Shown one piece after another: positions 46,601 through 61,600 of a stretch of 64,000 nt of DNA. Origin of the DNA: Sesamum alatum (lineage: Eukaryota > Streptophyta > Magnoliopsida > Lamiales > Pedaliaceae); contig JACGWO010000012.1 in NCBI GenBank assembly GCA_034509735.1, positions 24,643,188-24,707,187 on the forward strand, read 5' to 3'. The position numbers were made by a program, and so were the translations under genes. The notes below the pieces were generated by a model that worked only from the letters and a program-made list of their open reading frames with translations, did not search any database and was not told the DNA's origin. Numbering within the stretch: position 1 is the stretch's first letter; every line of letters begins with the position of its first letter.

Positions 46601-49600
46601 GGCCCACAATCTTACAGGTTTCAGAAGCTACAACGGCCGTTATAGATAGAACTTGGGGGAACTTTTAGGGGTCATTCATGCCGCAGTGGGTGCTAATAAA
46701 ATGTCGTCTTCTTTTTTTTTTTTTTTTTTGTTTTGTTAACAACTAGGAGGATGAAGCATGTTTTATACAAAATGGCCCATGAAAATGCAACTAAGTTCTT
46801 GTGAACCAACATATAAGCAGCCCTAGCATAAGATTTCCATCACAACTCTCTCTTCTTAAGCAGATTACTGCTAGGTGTCCCCTTGTGCAACCAAAGTTAG
46901 ATTATACCCTTTTACTTCTTCGACTTCCTTATGTAGATCTAGTTTCTTAGGACGGCAAAAATGCAGGCCATGGATCATCAGTTAGACTATAACTTCAACA
47001 TCTACGAAACTGGCAATACCAATCTATTCACAATCTCATTCCAGAACATAAACGTCTGCAATTAACTTGACTGCCGAACACCAATAACAGTATCTACTAA
47101 TGTACACTTGGTTGAGAGAAATCTACCTTAATTAATATATAAAGAAAAAGATATAAGAGTGAACTCAAATGCTGCCACCATGTTTATAGATCAGCTCCTA
47201 GAAAACAAAAGACGTGTTAGTTTCTTGTATAAAAGATGTTAGTCCCCCACCAGTTGTAAGACGAAGCATTTCTTCTTCTCTAGGTATGTTCAAGAAGTCT
47301 CAAGACTGTTCCAGGATCTCAAGGTCAAGCTGCTTCCCTGATGATATTTCAGGATGCAATCTAGCATAAAATGTATTTCTTCTCAAGGATTACTAGAAGT
47401 GATTCTAACAGGGGGCAACACAGAATCATCTGATTATTATTCATTGCCGTCTATCCATTTCAGAATATGGTATCTAGTGTTGTCACTAATAGGTAATGCC
47501 TGAGTCCAAGTCCTTATATCATGAATTGACATCTGTGAGCATGTTGAAGGTAGGTGACTCCTGGAACATCTCAGAAGTAGGTTGATGTAAAATCTACCCA
47601 TGAACCGAGAGGAATTTGAAATATATGGTGCAAGATGGTCATAATCACCAAGGAGATACTCATGAACTTGGAAACAAATAAACATATAGACTATACAAAA
47701 CATACCACAAACATTAGAATGTTACACCAACAATATAAAATTGGTAGCAACATATTTCTGAGTCAACAATGATGATGCTTTGGACATGATATCTGGGATT
47801 AATAAAGTACAACCAGAAGAAAATTCATCAATACCTCCTCTTTTCAGCTTCATTAGGGATATAAATTGTGAACTTGCAGAGGGACGCAAGAAAAGAATTT
47901 AAAGGTTCTACAGCATGAAGAACTCCACATGCCTGTACAATATCAAGTAACATTTCAGCATGATATCGCACGACATTGCACAAAGAAGTTCGGTAACTAG
48001 GTAACCTGTTGCTCCAAACTATAAGAAGGGGGGAGGTCGGAGAATTGACTCTAAAAAACTAAAAGGAAAGATTTAGCATATGTACTATAAAAGATACATT
48101 TTGCAAATAATATAATTACCTGTGTAAATGCTTGGTAACCTTTCAATATCTCCAATATAATAGCCTCACCCTGTGATCTGCAACAATAACTACACATCAG
48201 AAGACATAAATTATAAGTTATTCACACTATTTGATATAGAAAATCCATTCAACCTACTTCATTAGTATCAGGGACAAAGCATCTAGTATTGTTAACCACA
48301 TCGAATCAACCATTGACATACAAAGTGTTGCAGTTGTCCCGGTACAGTTTCTGGTTGGATCAGTATCACATCTGGGGGACTCAAGCTGATTCTCCAAGAT
48401 AAAATAAAACACTATAAGATACGAGTTAAACGAAGCAAGAGAACTGGATGAGAAATTGGCTTTATTATCTTACTTCGCCATCATCCACCGCCTCATCAGT
48501 CAAAGTGGCAACACCAAAAACAACTCCTAGTATACCCTCAATTGCCAAAGTAATAGCATGTGCTTCACTTGCAACCAGTACAGTAGCATTTGATGCATCA
48601 TTATCCAAGCTCCACTCAATACCTAACATAATAACAAGCACACGTCACCTAAATGCTATTCACAACATTGGTAATTGACTAAACAAAATCATCAACCCAG
48701 AAACTGCAGATGGAGTAACAGATAGATATCATATCTACAAATTTCAATATTTAAGATTAACATCAGATTCACCAAGAAAATATGACAAAATGGAATACTA
48801 AAAGTACCTACTCCAATTCTCTAAACTCTTCTTTTAAGAAAATAGAAAGTGAAGTTCCATTTCATTTTAAATGAAGTGTTAAATCTGATGCTTAAAAGCG
48901 ACCATCTAAAAGTTTGTCCGCCATCTTATTAACTAATCAAGCCTACAAGCTAAAGTAGAGGCAGTAAGTCAAGGAGCCACCTTTCTTATAATGGACTGTG
49001 AAAATGCATCAAGCAGAAGTTGTTCCAGAAAAGATAATATTGATAAAAAATCAGTACTCATGTTGACATTTCTTGTCATCATATGCCTGTCGCAGCACAG
49101 ATAAAACAAGTACACTAATCCAGGCACATAATCCCACTAGAGAAACCATACATTGAGGATATCTAGTACATATTCCAAATGATGTTCCGACTTTCAATAA
49201 CCTGATTCTGCTTCTCAGCCATCAATTGGTGATCATGCAGTTCACTAAAAGTCGTAATCTAAAGACAAAGAAGCTATGGTTATCTTGCAGAATTTGGAAT
49301 CATATAGACATCATTATAGATACCATGAAATCAGATTACAAACTTAAACATCCAAGTAAAATACTCAAACACTTGTGTTCCGGCATGCTTGTCACTTCAA
49401 ATTCCTTTCCTCTTAGTCAGTGCATTAAAATAGTTCTTTCTTGCATGGATGTCAAAGCATATATTACCTTTGGCTTTACTGCTAAACATTCCTGCAACAG
49501 CTGCAAGGCTCTCCTCACCAGTTTCTAGGTACTGCAACATTTACCAAGCAATCATCACTCATGATTTTGCTGGAGGATTTCATGGATATTGAGAGGGAAC

Positions 49601-52600
49601 AAAGAAAGCAGCATCTATGAGGAATGAAAAGCAAATCGCAGAAATAAAACAAAAAAAAAAAAAAGAACAGAAGCCATCTTGGATAAGAGACCTTTATCGT
49701 CTAAAGTATTTAAACACCAGCTTGACAAAAGTACCTGGATTTGTGATAACAATGGCAAATAGCTTCTTAAATATGTTGCATGGAGAAAGCTAGAACTTCG
49801 TGCAACAGCAGTGCCGAACAAGTCAATTAGAATGGCAATGATATCTCTTGTATAAAATTCGTGTTCATTTGACATCATTAGAAAACCAAATACTCATTTC
49901 AAGTATTTCATTTACTTTGCATTCAGTCTTTGGATTATAGGGGGCTATGGGATACGGTCAAACATGGAGATGGTCATCACAAAACATATGCCTAAAGCAG
50001 TCATCATGGAGGTCCCAACCCAGAGATATGCATGTGTGCTCAGTCGAGGGAACATCTCATTTAATGATTTAATAAACATGTTTGGTTAAAATAATGCACA
50101 ATTTCTAGATGCTTGTTAGAAACAAGTTCCCTAAACAAACGAACCAAGATGTTCCTCATTAATAGAATCAATGTTGAGAGAGGAACTTTTGTGTTACAAC
50201 AGTGTAAGATAAGTTTTTAGACTTCAAAACATCATGGTAACCACTAGCATGAACAACTGTACTTAATTTATGCGTTAATTTAATGCAAATCACAAAAGAA
50301 TATATACTGGATGCATTTTGGTCACATAAAGAACTTAGTGAGTATAAAGATTCAGCACCATCAAGATGACTTGGTGAATACCTTCTGTTTTCCAAATATG
50401 CATGACTTTAGAAATGACAAGGTGAAATAAGTTGGATTTCATAGATTCATTAAGTAGAAGACTTGAAGTAGATACATAGATAATGGGCTATTAGGGTTTC
50501 AACTATTATTCCCCGCCGCTGTCAAGCTTTTGCCATACTACCACCAGCAATTCTCTCAATTAGATTTTAGTTCAGCCAGTTAGTTCAAAATAAATCCTAA
50601 TTTCCCAAAGTTCAATTCATAATCATATTCAATATCAACAAGATTTGCAGATAGTGATAGTGGAACATTTCTGCCCCCACAATGTTTTGAGCTTTCACAA
50701 GTTTCAACCTTAACCTCAATTCATCTACAATTCTGACTCAAGCTTCATTTCTTCCAATAGAGACCTATAAATCAAAGCTCAATTCAAATTCACAATTGAA
50801 TTTAGTAATTGTGCATCTAGTTGTTTCCCAAGTAGTTCAGTCCCAAATTTTAAGAAAAATATATCTACTTAAGTTTTAGGAGAAAGAATGAGAATTAAAG
50901 TAAGAATATTAGTGCGCATTTTAGGTTAGTATTTTTAAAAAACATGATTGATTTTTGCGTTTTTTGTGTTTTTGAGGATGGTTTACAAAATAAGTTATTA
51001 GTAGTTGGCATATGTCAGAGTCATGTGAGTTTCAGAAAAATGCATTTGGATGAAAATTTATGACGACTTCACAGGATTACATAGTTTTTATAAGTTGACC
51101 AATATATCTTGACCAAAATTGCATCGGACAGTTTCTAATAACTTTAAACCTTGAAATTATCTTCTATTCTGTTGTTTTGTCCAGTCTTTTGCTATCTATC
51201 TCCATTTCTGTTTTTCTCTTTACTGCTTCATTCCCACCAATGGAGTTCTCCAGCAAACGCGGCTACTAGTGGTGGCAGTGGGAGCTTAGATGGAGAGTTG
51301 GTTGAGGCAATGGTGCAAGGGGAACGAAGGGGACAAAAGATCAAAGAAGAAAAGAAGAGAGTGGTGGCAGAGGAAAGAGATGAAGATGCGCGGAAACCAA
51401 AAAAGAGAAGAGGGTGGCGGCAGAGGAAAAGGGAGGGGGACAGTTGATCTCTGGGACAAAGATGATATCATATTTTGATCTTTTGTTGGTGTAAGGTGTT
51501 GATTGATGCATGAATCAATGTAGAATGAATCTAAATTTCATAAAACCCCTTAACGGATGTTTTTAAATGGCCAGTTTTTTTTGGAATAATTGCAGAACAA
51601 AGATCCAAACCGACACCGACACCGACACCTTTGGTAGAAGGGAGCATGATACCCCACCTCTGGCCCATAAACCGTACAACTGAAAACAAGATGGTTTGAA
51701 ACATAAAAAGTGGGCCTTAGTTTTTCTACTCATTTCACCAACATATACAATGCGGTACAATGTGGATGACAAGGGCAAGTTCCGGAGAGAAATTTGATTT
51801 GGTTGCGGAAGACCCAATATGCAAATCTTCCCGAGATTTATGTTACTAATTACTCCTCAAAGAGCCAAGAAAATTGGTGTTCCAAATAGACAGCCAACTC
51901 TGCCTTAAACTTTTAAGGCGACAGATATGGAACGGAAAAAGGGAAAAGTATAGCAAGTGATGGTGGATGTTGGTATTTGGTGAAGCTTGGGATAGTGGGG
52001 GTGAAAATGATAGATTGTTGCAATCATCTCATGCCCCCTTTATTTTTCTTAATGTAAAATACTTCCGACTAGTGTCTACTCAAGTTATATATTGCCACTC
52101 TAATTTGGAACAGAATTTTCTAATAATTATGTCTCATATTAAGTTTATGAATGATAAGCAATTATAAGTTCATTCTAGATTAATCCAAAATTTCTCTCTT
52201 TCCCAACCCTGGCCCCCAGATCCCACAACTCATGCTGCCACCTCCAGTCACCTAGCCTGTCCCCTCAAGATGGTTGATCATAATAAACCTTGAGTTTAGA
52301 CGAAATTCTTTCTAAATAGACTAGCAACCATCAAAGCGAAAATTCAAAACCAACCTGCCGAACCAAAATTCTCCTTTTTCATTGCTTTCACTTCTGAGTC
52401 AACGCTCGAGGTACTTTCAACATATTTTTACTTCATTTTTGTAGGACTTAGCATGGACAAAGCAGATGTCAGATTGTCGAGGTCTTAAGGATGATAAAAT
52501 TAAATTGGATTTGTGTCGGTAGAGAATCCCGTTTACGTATTTATTCTGATGGAGGTTGAACTGAATAAAAGTGAAGATCGGGTCAGTTTGGATTTAAGAG

Positions 52601-55600
52601 GCAACAAATTTAGACTCTTTTAAAAGAAACAGCATCCAACATTCAAGCTAAGCTTAAGTCAGTCTCCACTTGAGCTTGGCTTGACTTTAAATGAACCAAT
52701 GTGCCAACCTTCGAGCTAGACTCTTAAAAGATAGGCTCACTGAGCGACCTCAAGACCTCAATTTTCATCAAGTTTAACCCACTTGCACCTGCTAACAATA
52801 GCTACCATAAAAAAGTTCCGGCAAACATAATGGCCCACAGCTTCCTTAAAGAAGAGGCAAACATTGAGTATAATGAAATTACATAAAACAAAATAGGGAA
52901 GCTCATGTAGGGAGAAAATATAAGTCAACGAAAGAAGTGGACTCGCACCTGGACGCTGGAAACGACCCGAGCAAGAGCCTTTACCATGCCCTCAACTATA
53001 TTTGAGTTGTTGGGATGCCTGAAACACAAATTTAAACAACTTATATATGTGTGTGTGTGTGTGTGTGTTAAGAAAACAAAAAATTTAATTAAAAAACCCA
53101 AGAAAAGCTTTAAATTTTTTCTCTAAGGAACAAAGTGGGAGGTAATAAAACAAGAGAACCGGTTAAAACCGACCTAATAATTCAAGCTAAACGTTGTTTC
53201 ACAAACTATACCAACTACATTAGAAGAACACTAAAACCAAGAGAAAGAAAAAGAAAAGGTAAATATGATATGATACATTAGAAGAAAGGAAATATCATCG
53301 CAAACCCAAGATAGTCCTGAAAGGACTATTAAAAGAAATTAAAGAAGAATGTTAAATGACAAGCGTAGATGAGTTTGTACTTAACAAGTGCGACCGAAGG
53401 AAAAATACAATTATGTATATGCAAATCCAAACAGGCATGAGCAAGGGCTGACCAGAAAGATCCCAAAGATTGAAAAGAGTTCAGTCCAATGGATAGAAAA
53501 TAATTGATATTACTGGATTCAAAGAATCCCCAAAAACATATATGTTTGTAAGTGTGTTGTAGTGATGAAATTTAACCCTTTGAACTCTTTAGTTGTACTC
53601 GTTTATTTGTAAAACAACTTCTGCAAAACTTAATTAAAGAACTTGGACAAATTTTAATCAGTTTGTTCCGTTTATTCAATTTTACAAATTAATATCTATA
53701 CTATAATTTATACATCCAAAAACTCAAGAAATATCTTTCTCCAATAACTTACTTCATTAAGAGTCAAATCATCATTGATATAAATGAACTTGACAACCCA
53801 AGGAAAATGTTTATACTAAGAAATAAATTCACCAAGATTTCTTAATCTAAGAAGTCAAGAATAAGTTAGTGAAAAGATTTCACTATTGGAATGAAAAATT
53901 GACGGAATAAGCTTATTTAATTAATAATATATATATTATGGGTTTTTTGGGTATAATGCTTAAGAAGAATTCAGTAATTTTCCCTAAAACTAATTTAGCG
54001 GTCTGAAACATTTAGAAAAAGGAGCAAAAATCCCACATTCGAGATGTCATAGCAAAAGAGAACCGTTGAGCCCATGGTGATGACACAAACTTGCCAAGAC
54101 ACATGCACACTATTGCTCTAAAGTTTCTGAGGCGAGATTATGAACTTCCCTCACCCTAGGTGGATATCGCAATGATGTCTCTGATACCATATGTAAGAAC
54201 CTTATATCAGAATCCTAAACTGGGCCAAAATGCTTAAGTCATGTTAACAAATATGAGCCAATCTCCATATATACAATCACTCAACTGTCCCCAACCAACA
54301 GGGGCTAGGTTATAGCAAACTCCCTCGCTCGGATATGCCATGCCACCAACGCATTTAATTCATGGCCTACTACTCACCCAGAAATCTAGTCTAAGTCAAG
54401 AAGATAGTGGTTCTGGTACCATAAAGAATCATGGTTAGTCCAAGGAAGTTGTGAATACAATTGAGCAGTACTTGGTTAGCTCAAAATGATCAAGCCTATA
54501 TCGAGAGGAAAGATTTAATCAAGGCATGTTTACACTAATTTCTGGGCCTTAACACGAATTGCAACATTGTCCCACAACCAATGAGGGAGAGGGTGTTACA
54601 ACTCTGAATTTCTGAATGAGAATGAAGGAAGCAAATCACTGCGACAGTACGAAGATAAACCGAAAATATCTGCTGATTAAGTGAACATGATAACAGAGTG
54701 ATAGGGTAAATGCATAGTAAAAACATAACTAAAGGGATGCAATCAAAAAGATATGTTACAATCAGCAGGAAAAAATGAAAGGAAATGAGATAAGAAGAGA
54801 AATTTGGCATTGGAGAAATCATGTCGAGTAGATATTGCTCTAAGAAGCTTGAAATCCTCCAGTAAAACCACTAACAGTATACCTACTTACTGTTCTTTTA
54901 TATTGATATAGGTTTTCATTGACAGAAGTTCTCAATAACGCACCTCAACAACCCACCTGTCACTCCAAACTTGGTTATTGTGAACAAGTATATGCATTTT
55001 CTTCATGGGTATTATTCTAATGCTGTTAAATCAACATGAATAAGGAAACATACTTTTTCTTCTTGAAGATATCCTAGAAAACATTGCTAAGTACAAGATA
55101 AAGATAAAAGCATTAACCAGACATTAATTACTTACAGGTCAAAATTCTGGAAAAGAATACGCAAGGTGCGTGCTTCCACACAGAACCCCTATCAAATGCC
55201 AAACCTCAAAAAAAATTAGCTTTAGGATGCAGTTAACGGAGAAGCAAAACCTTTTGCTTCAAGTTGTTGGATTGGCTGGCATTACCCTCAAGATTTCAAG
55301 GACCAGAATGCGATGCCACAGTGGTAAATCCATAGCTATAACTCGCACTAGCATACTGAGAAAAACCTATTTTTTTAAGAAAAATGTACTTGTATTAGCA
55401 TATAAATGATAAACAGGATAAGTTCATCGAAATGAGCACATAACTTAATATAATTTCTTTGTTGAGCTAGGAGATTTTTTTGTGGAAATCTTGGTCGGTA
55501 AGTACAGCTCAACCAATGGTATAAAAGTATTCATATTCTAAGTGGTTGATGACAAACATCATGTAGCCAAGAAAAGTTAGCTTGACTTAGTCATCATTAT

Positions 55601-58600
55601 TCACAAAATTGGATCTTTTCTTTCCAACCACTTACTTTTTCTGCTTGTCTATGCATACAGTGTTACAGATATATGCAGAAACATGCGAATCATCGGCTTA
55701 AGGTATGGGGATTCTGCAATTACCTCCCTATAGACATGCAACTCTTTCCCTAGCAGTTTCCACAACTCCTATTACCCTCCTCCTTTTGACGTGGTTCAAA
55801 GGTATTGCTAGTCTAGAAAAATCACAAGTAAGCTCAATTCAAACAAGTACACTGACAAGGTTTCGAATAAGAAGCAGCAGGGGCTTGTAATTTCATGTTT
55901 ACAGACCAAGGGGGCAATCAGCAGATCCCCATACCTTATAAAAGGATTATTTACATCTTGTCACATATTTCATTCGACATGACATAATCTAAATGTTGGA
56001 GTATATATTGGAATTTCTGGTGTTGCCTAGCTGATACTACAGATAGTATTTTTCCAATTTCAATAATTCTAATCTAATGTACCCTTGCTAAAAAGATTAA
56101 GCACTGATTTGTCCCTCATCAGTGGTTATGGTTATCTGGTGTTAGTTTTCCAGCAACGGTCCCAAGATTTGATGTCTTGCCTTTTGGTGGTATCAATTAT
56201 GTTAGTATAGCTCCCACAGGCACCACCTTGTCTGAGCAGATGGCCATATAAGATGGTAGTAAAATGAAGCAAATATTGACTCAAGGTAGACGGACATGAA
56301 CAGGCTACAATACTGTGAATAGTGCCAATCTCTATTTGATAAGAGATGCTTTAGATACAAGATGATTCTATCCCCTTAATAAGGATGGATAGCACCACCA
56401 CAAATATCAAGCAGGATTCTTGATTAATTCCTTGTCCATGTGCTTCTCCCATATTCCTATCTCTTCTTTCACCCATTCTCCTCAACTTCTCCCTCTTCCA
56501 TTTCTTTCATAATTCTTTATCTTCTCCCTCAGTATGCACAAACATATTGTTGGTCCAACCTTCTTCATTTGTTGACAATTCTATAGCATATGGCAGACTG
56601 GAAGTTCTTTGCGAATTTTCAGTGCCAAATATTTATTCTTGAGAAAATCATGAAATCAAAAATTTCTGAAAACAAGAAGGAATATACCTCAGATTCAGTA
56701 GTCAGGGATGAACTATAAAGTCTGATGATATGAGCTACAGACCGCAAGACCAGGCGGCGGAAATAAGGCTCTCCTAGTTCGCCTTCAATCTAATAGCATA
56801 ACAAATTGCGGAAAAGAGAAAATAAAGAAATATGTATTAGGAAACCTTCTAAGGACATAAAAATTGTTCGTAACTATATGAATTGCAAATGCATTTTATT
56901 GACTAGAAAATGACCTCAGAGTTGGTACGAAGTGACGTCATGAGAAGTGAACATATTTGGTGGCGCAAAACCTGTAATTTTCAACTATCTATTAGACAAG
57001 AACAATTACGATATGTAATTTTCAACAATCTATTAGACAAGGACAATTACGATATAGAAATTCTCAGCCCAACAAAGTTTCACAAGTACCTGTTCGAAAG
57101 GAATCAAGGTCCTGAAGAGTACCACATAATTAGATAATATGAACCTGCAAATTTGCAATTAAGACAAGCTATTAATTATTCATATTCGTCAGCAGAAACA
57201 ATTTAAACATCCTTTAAGAAGTCATTTCTCCCAAGGTTAAGATTAGAATAACAACGAAAAGTACATGGATGGGGTTATTCGTGCATATTAAGATTCAAAT
57301 AGGAAATTGAACCACTAGTTTTGTTAAAGGAAGAACGGCCATTTATTAGAAGTGGCAGAACTGATAGCACCTACCAAAACCTATACACACCTGAACAAGA
57401 AAATAAAGTCATCTAGCACGTTAATCTAGTCAAGAGCCCTCTTTAAGTTAGATTCCTGAGATTTCATGAGGTAAATCTCCTTTAACTTCTTATTGCCCTA
57501 AGGTTAGCCCAATTTTTTATGATTAATGTTCCTATTCTGTCAAAAGAGGTTCAGATCTTGTACAAACCATCCTAGTTCTATTGTTTCCTCTGGCTCTTTG
57601 TTTCCTCTTATAGATCTTTGGCATCATCTCTTTTGTTTCTAATCCATAAGGTAGGTAAGAAGCACATCAAGATCCAAAAGGAACAAGGCAATTATTAATG
57701 ATATGATGGCGCTAATAGTATGGAAATTTGTTACTTTTCAATTTGGAAAGAAAACCAGTTCGATGTAAATGGTATATTTAGTGAAACATAAGGCAAATGG
57801 TTTAGTGGAAAGGTAAGAAGCTCGACTGGCAAAGGGCTTCACACACGAGGGTGTGGATTATCAAGAGACTTTTGCCTCTATTGAGAAAATGAATAATATC
57901 ATAATGTTCCCGTGCATCTGACATTAATTAGGACCTACAACCATTAGATTTCAGGAGTTCCTTCCTACATGGAGAATCAAAGGAAGAGACATGCAAAATA
58001 CTCCTTCAGGATTTGATGATGGGAAAACTAAAGGGAAGGTTTTGTAGCATTATATGGTCTGATCTGAAACAGTCACCCAGGACATGGTTCAATGTGGTTC
58101 AGAAAGGCTATGGTTTCATTTGGATATTATCAAAGCAACGTACATTGTTCATCAGACACTATAGTGGTCAGATCACATTACTTAATATCTATGTTGACGA
58201 TATAGTTGTCACCGGGGAGGATAAGAGGAGATTGTGTGACTTAGAAAACTTTTGGCTTAGGAGTTTGAACCAAAGAGTTGTTAAGTTCCAATTTTTTCTC
58301 AGAACAGATGTTCCATTATCAAGTAAGAGGATCCTTATTTCTCAAGAAAATATATCCTAGATCCCTTGAAAAAACTGGTATATTAGGATGTAAACCCCAT
58401 AATTCTCTGATTGCAGCTAATCACGAATTAGATGTAGAAGTTGGTCGAGAAACGCATTTATCTCTCTTGCGCCAGGCCGAAAAGATTCTCCATGCTTAAG
58501 TTTGTCAATCCAATATATGAATCACCCTCGAGAGTTCCATCTTCTCGTTGTTTCCGCATTCTAAGATACATGAAATCTGCACCTTGGGAGGGGCAAATCT

Positions 58601-61600
58601 GGCAAAAGCATGGTCACCTATAAACAGAGACTTCTACAGATTCAGACTCTGTCTCCTAATGATAAGGACATCAACATCGAGTTACTGCACATTTTTATGG
58701 CAATTTAATTGAGGCAAGAAACATAGTTGAAGAACAGTCAAGTGCAGAGGCAAAATATAGAGCTTATCACACAAGGTGTTTGTGAATTACTATGGTTGCG
58801 GAAACTAATGAAGAACTGCAGTTGTCTGAAGGGAAGTATCTATCCTTGTTCTATGATAAGGCTGATATATAAAACATATAGAGATTAACCGGCATTTCAT
58901 AAAAGAGAAATAATAGAGGTGATATTAGATGTTGCTCATGTGACCTCAAGAGAAACACCTAGCATATGAGTTTAACAAAAGTTAGCACTTCATAACCAAG
59001 TCTAGAAGTTGTGCATGAACGATACCTCTTTACCAACTTGAGAGGCAGCATTGACCAGTACCAATTAGAGGAATTTAAGAGTATTTGGTGCATCTTATAG
59101 AGCATTAGAGCCTGAGTATTTAGGCCTAATTTCATGCCTTCTATAATTTTTATAGGTTATACTTTTCATGTATATATAAATGGGTAGTTGTGAAGAACGA
59201 TATACATGGAATGCAAGAGAATCAAAAAACTCTCTTGGCTGTTACCAACAACAATAACTAAACTCTTCTTTCTATGAGGATCACCTACACCTCTGTCCTA
59301 ATCAATGTCACTCTTAATAGAACTGATTGGCAAACAAGTATCATTCATATTTTATTACACAAAGGACAACCAAAAAAAAGAAGAAAAAGAAGAAGAAAAG
59401 GTAGATTTATCTGCCCTAAGTGCTACCCACAAATCCCAGCATGAGCACATTTAATAAAATACAGGAAACAAGTCATTTGGAAATCCTGGAAAAGCAATTT
59501 ACTCTTTCACAAATAAGTTTACCTTCTCTCTATAAATGCAAAACCAAACTTCAAACTATCTAGTGAACAGATGTCAACTAATGCTTCAACCCCTGTACAT
59601 GTTCTTCAAGAAACAGCAGAGCTAGTCCTTTGAACTCATTTCACCAATTTTGGTGCATTTTGTGGTAGATATTCAATTAAAAGAATTCTCCACCTACCTA
59701 TTTAATGAATTTGTAAATAAACAATAAAGATAAACCCCTTACTCAAGTAAGTCAAGTGCAAATGACCGTTGAATGGAACCAACACGTAACCAAATAGCCT
59801 GGAAAAAGAGACACAACAAATAAAAGTTACCACTGGATTTATTGCTGATGGCATGCACTCCAATGAAAACTGAGACACTTTTGGCTGACTCTAAACAACA
59901 TCAATGATTAAAATTCAAGAAAAGGCTGTTTAATAATGTAAATCTAGCACATACAGATCCACCTGCAGCAAGAGTTGTCAAGTCCTCAAGTAAGCAAAGC
60001 CCAAGCTTCCCAGGTTTAGTAAGTGTGTCCCTCATTAATGATGGCTCTCCAGAAATAACTCCCAACTCCAGCAACCTACTGGAGCGTGGTTCAATCAGTC
60101 TATAAGGAGACTTGAAAAATGTCACTCTAATCAAACATGCAAATTTAGCATAACGAAAAATACACATCCATATCCAAAAAAGAACGCCAAAGTAAATCTG
60201 AAGCTCACATAGGCGCTATAAAAGTATTAGTTGACAAGATAGACAGTATTTTTTTATGGGGATAAGTAAAAATATACTCAATGACTTTCACATACTCTAG
60301 GCGCTTCATGTTGCGACTAACATCACTAGTAACAGAATTTGTTCGGGAAACATATCCTCCAGAACCAAATTTGCCAGCAGGTAGTGACTCTGCGCAAATC
60401 ACATTATCAAATATCAACGCTACTGCTTGTCTGAATGTTGCTGCGGCCGTACTGGATAAGTTCCCAAAAACACAATAGTAGACATTTCTCAGTGTACATG
60501 CATTAGCAAGGTCATAAATAAGAAAATAAGGAGAGGCCAAGGAAAAAGAAAAGGCTTAACATGCACAAATATGATGCCATAGTTACTTACTTCCTCACAC
60601 TGTCAGATGACCTATTGTTTTCAAGGAGCCGGAGACAGATACCGAGAGCATGAGCCATGTTCTCCTGCCAATAAAGTCAAATAAAAATAATGCACTTCAA
60701 TAAATCAGACATGTTCATAAACCCATGCCAACTGATTTCCCATTACATGATGTCCATATTGACTAAACTAAATGAGCTTCTTCCAGCACTTATTCCAACA
60801 CCTAGCTTCGTTCGAACTGGATACGCTATTTCTTCCTGGCTGCTCGAAACACTATTTTTTTACCAGTGTCTGGTCTTAAGGGAGTTCCTTGCCGGATGTT
60901 CGGAACATTATTTTCTTGTTGTTCCTCTCGTCTTCGTGTTCTTATCAGCGATGGCAGCTATGGGCAATGGTTTTTATTAACCAGTGCATCTCATGTTGCT
61001 CAGCTCAATGCCATTTTTCTTTTTATAACTACAACTGTTTGCTCGTTACACTCACAAGCATGTCTCTTCCCCACGGCCCTGCTCCCCCTGAAAGTATCAA
61101 CCAATGGCACGGCTGTACCCGTATTGCAAGTTCTATATGTGTTCTCAACAAAATAAGGCTCTTTTAGAAGTAAAAGCTCATGACAAAGGAAAATAAATTT
61201 TTAAGCCCACCAAATTAATAGATCACTGTAATTTAACATATCCATTATTTGGACAAAGTCGACAAAAGTTAGCTAATGCAAAAACTTTAATACCAAATTT
61301 GAAAATACATCAAAGACAAGAAGCAACGCCGTATCAGTCAAGCCAACTGAGCGGAGCCTGCCTAAGCGCACACGCAACTTGATATTATACAAGATATTTT
61401 CTCAAAGCTTGAACTTGTTCGAGTCTTTTACCACAAAATCCAGGCTTGGTTTGGAAACTAACACGAGCTTCAAGCCAAGCTCAAGCGCACTCAAAGTTGT
61501 CTTGTGTTTTCAGATTTTTAGTACACCACTAATTAATATTGTAAAAGGAAGAAAATTTGCTTATGTATTTTATTGAATGACCCAACCTCAATATATATAG

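Noticed and set aside
51151..51447. 98-codon frame rich in Arg/Lys/Glu within a MON2 intron
   Set aside because: The purine-rich strand opens several overlapping frames at once, which is typical of composition and not of a gene; no family resemblance.
51609..51629. ACCGAC repeated three times, like the core of a drought/cold response element
   Set aside because: It is in the middle of a large intron, far from any promoter, and short enough to be a chance microsatellite.
60690..61156. Overlapping plus-strand open frames of 92-96 codons
   Set aside because: No family recognised in any frame, and opposite to MON2. Recorded only as an unidentified block.
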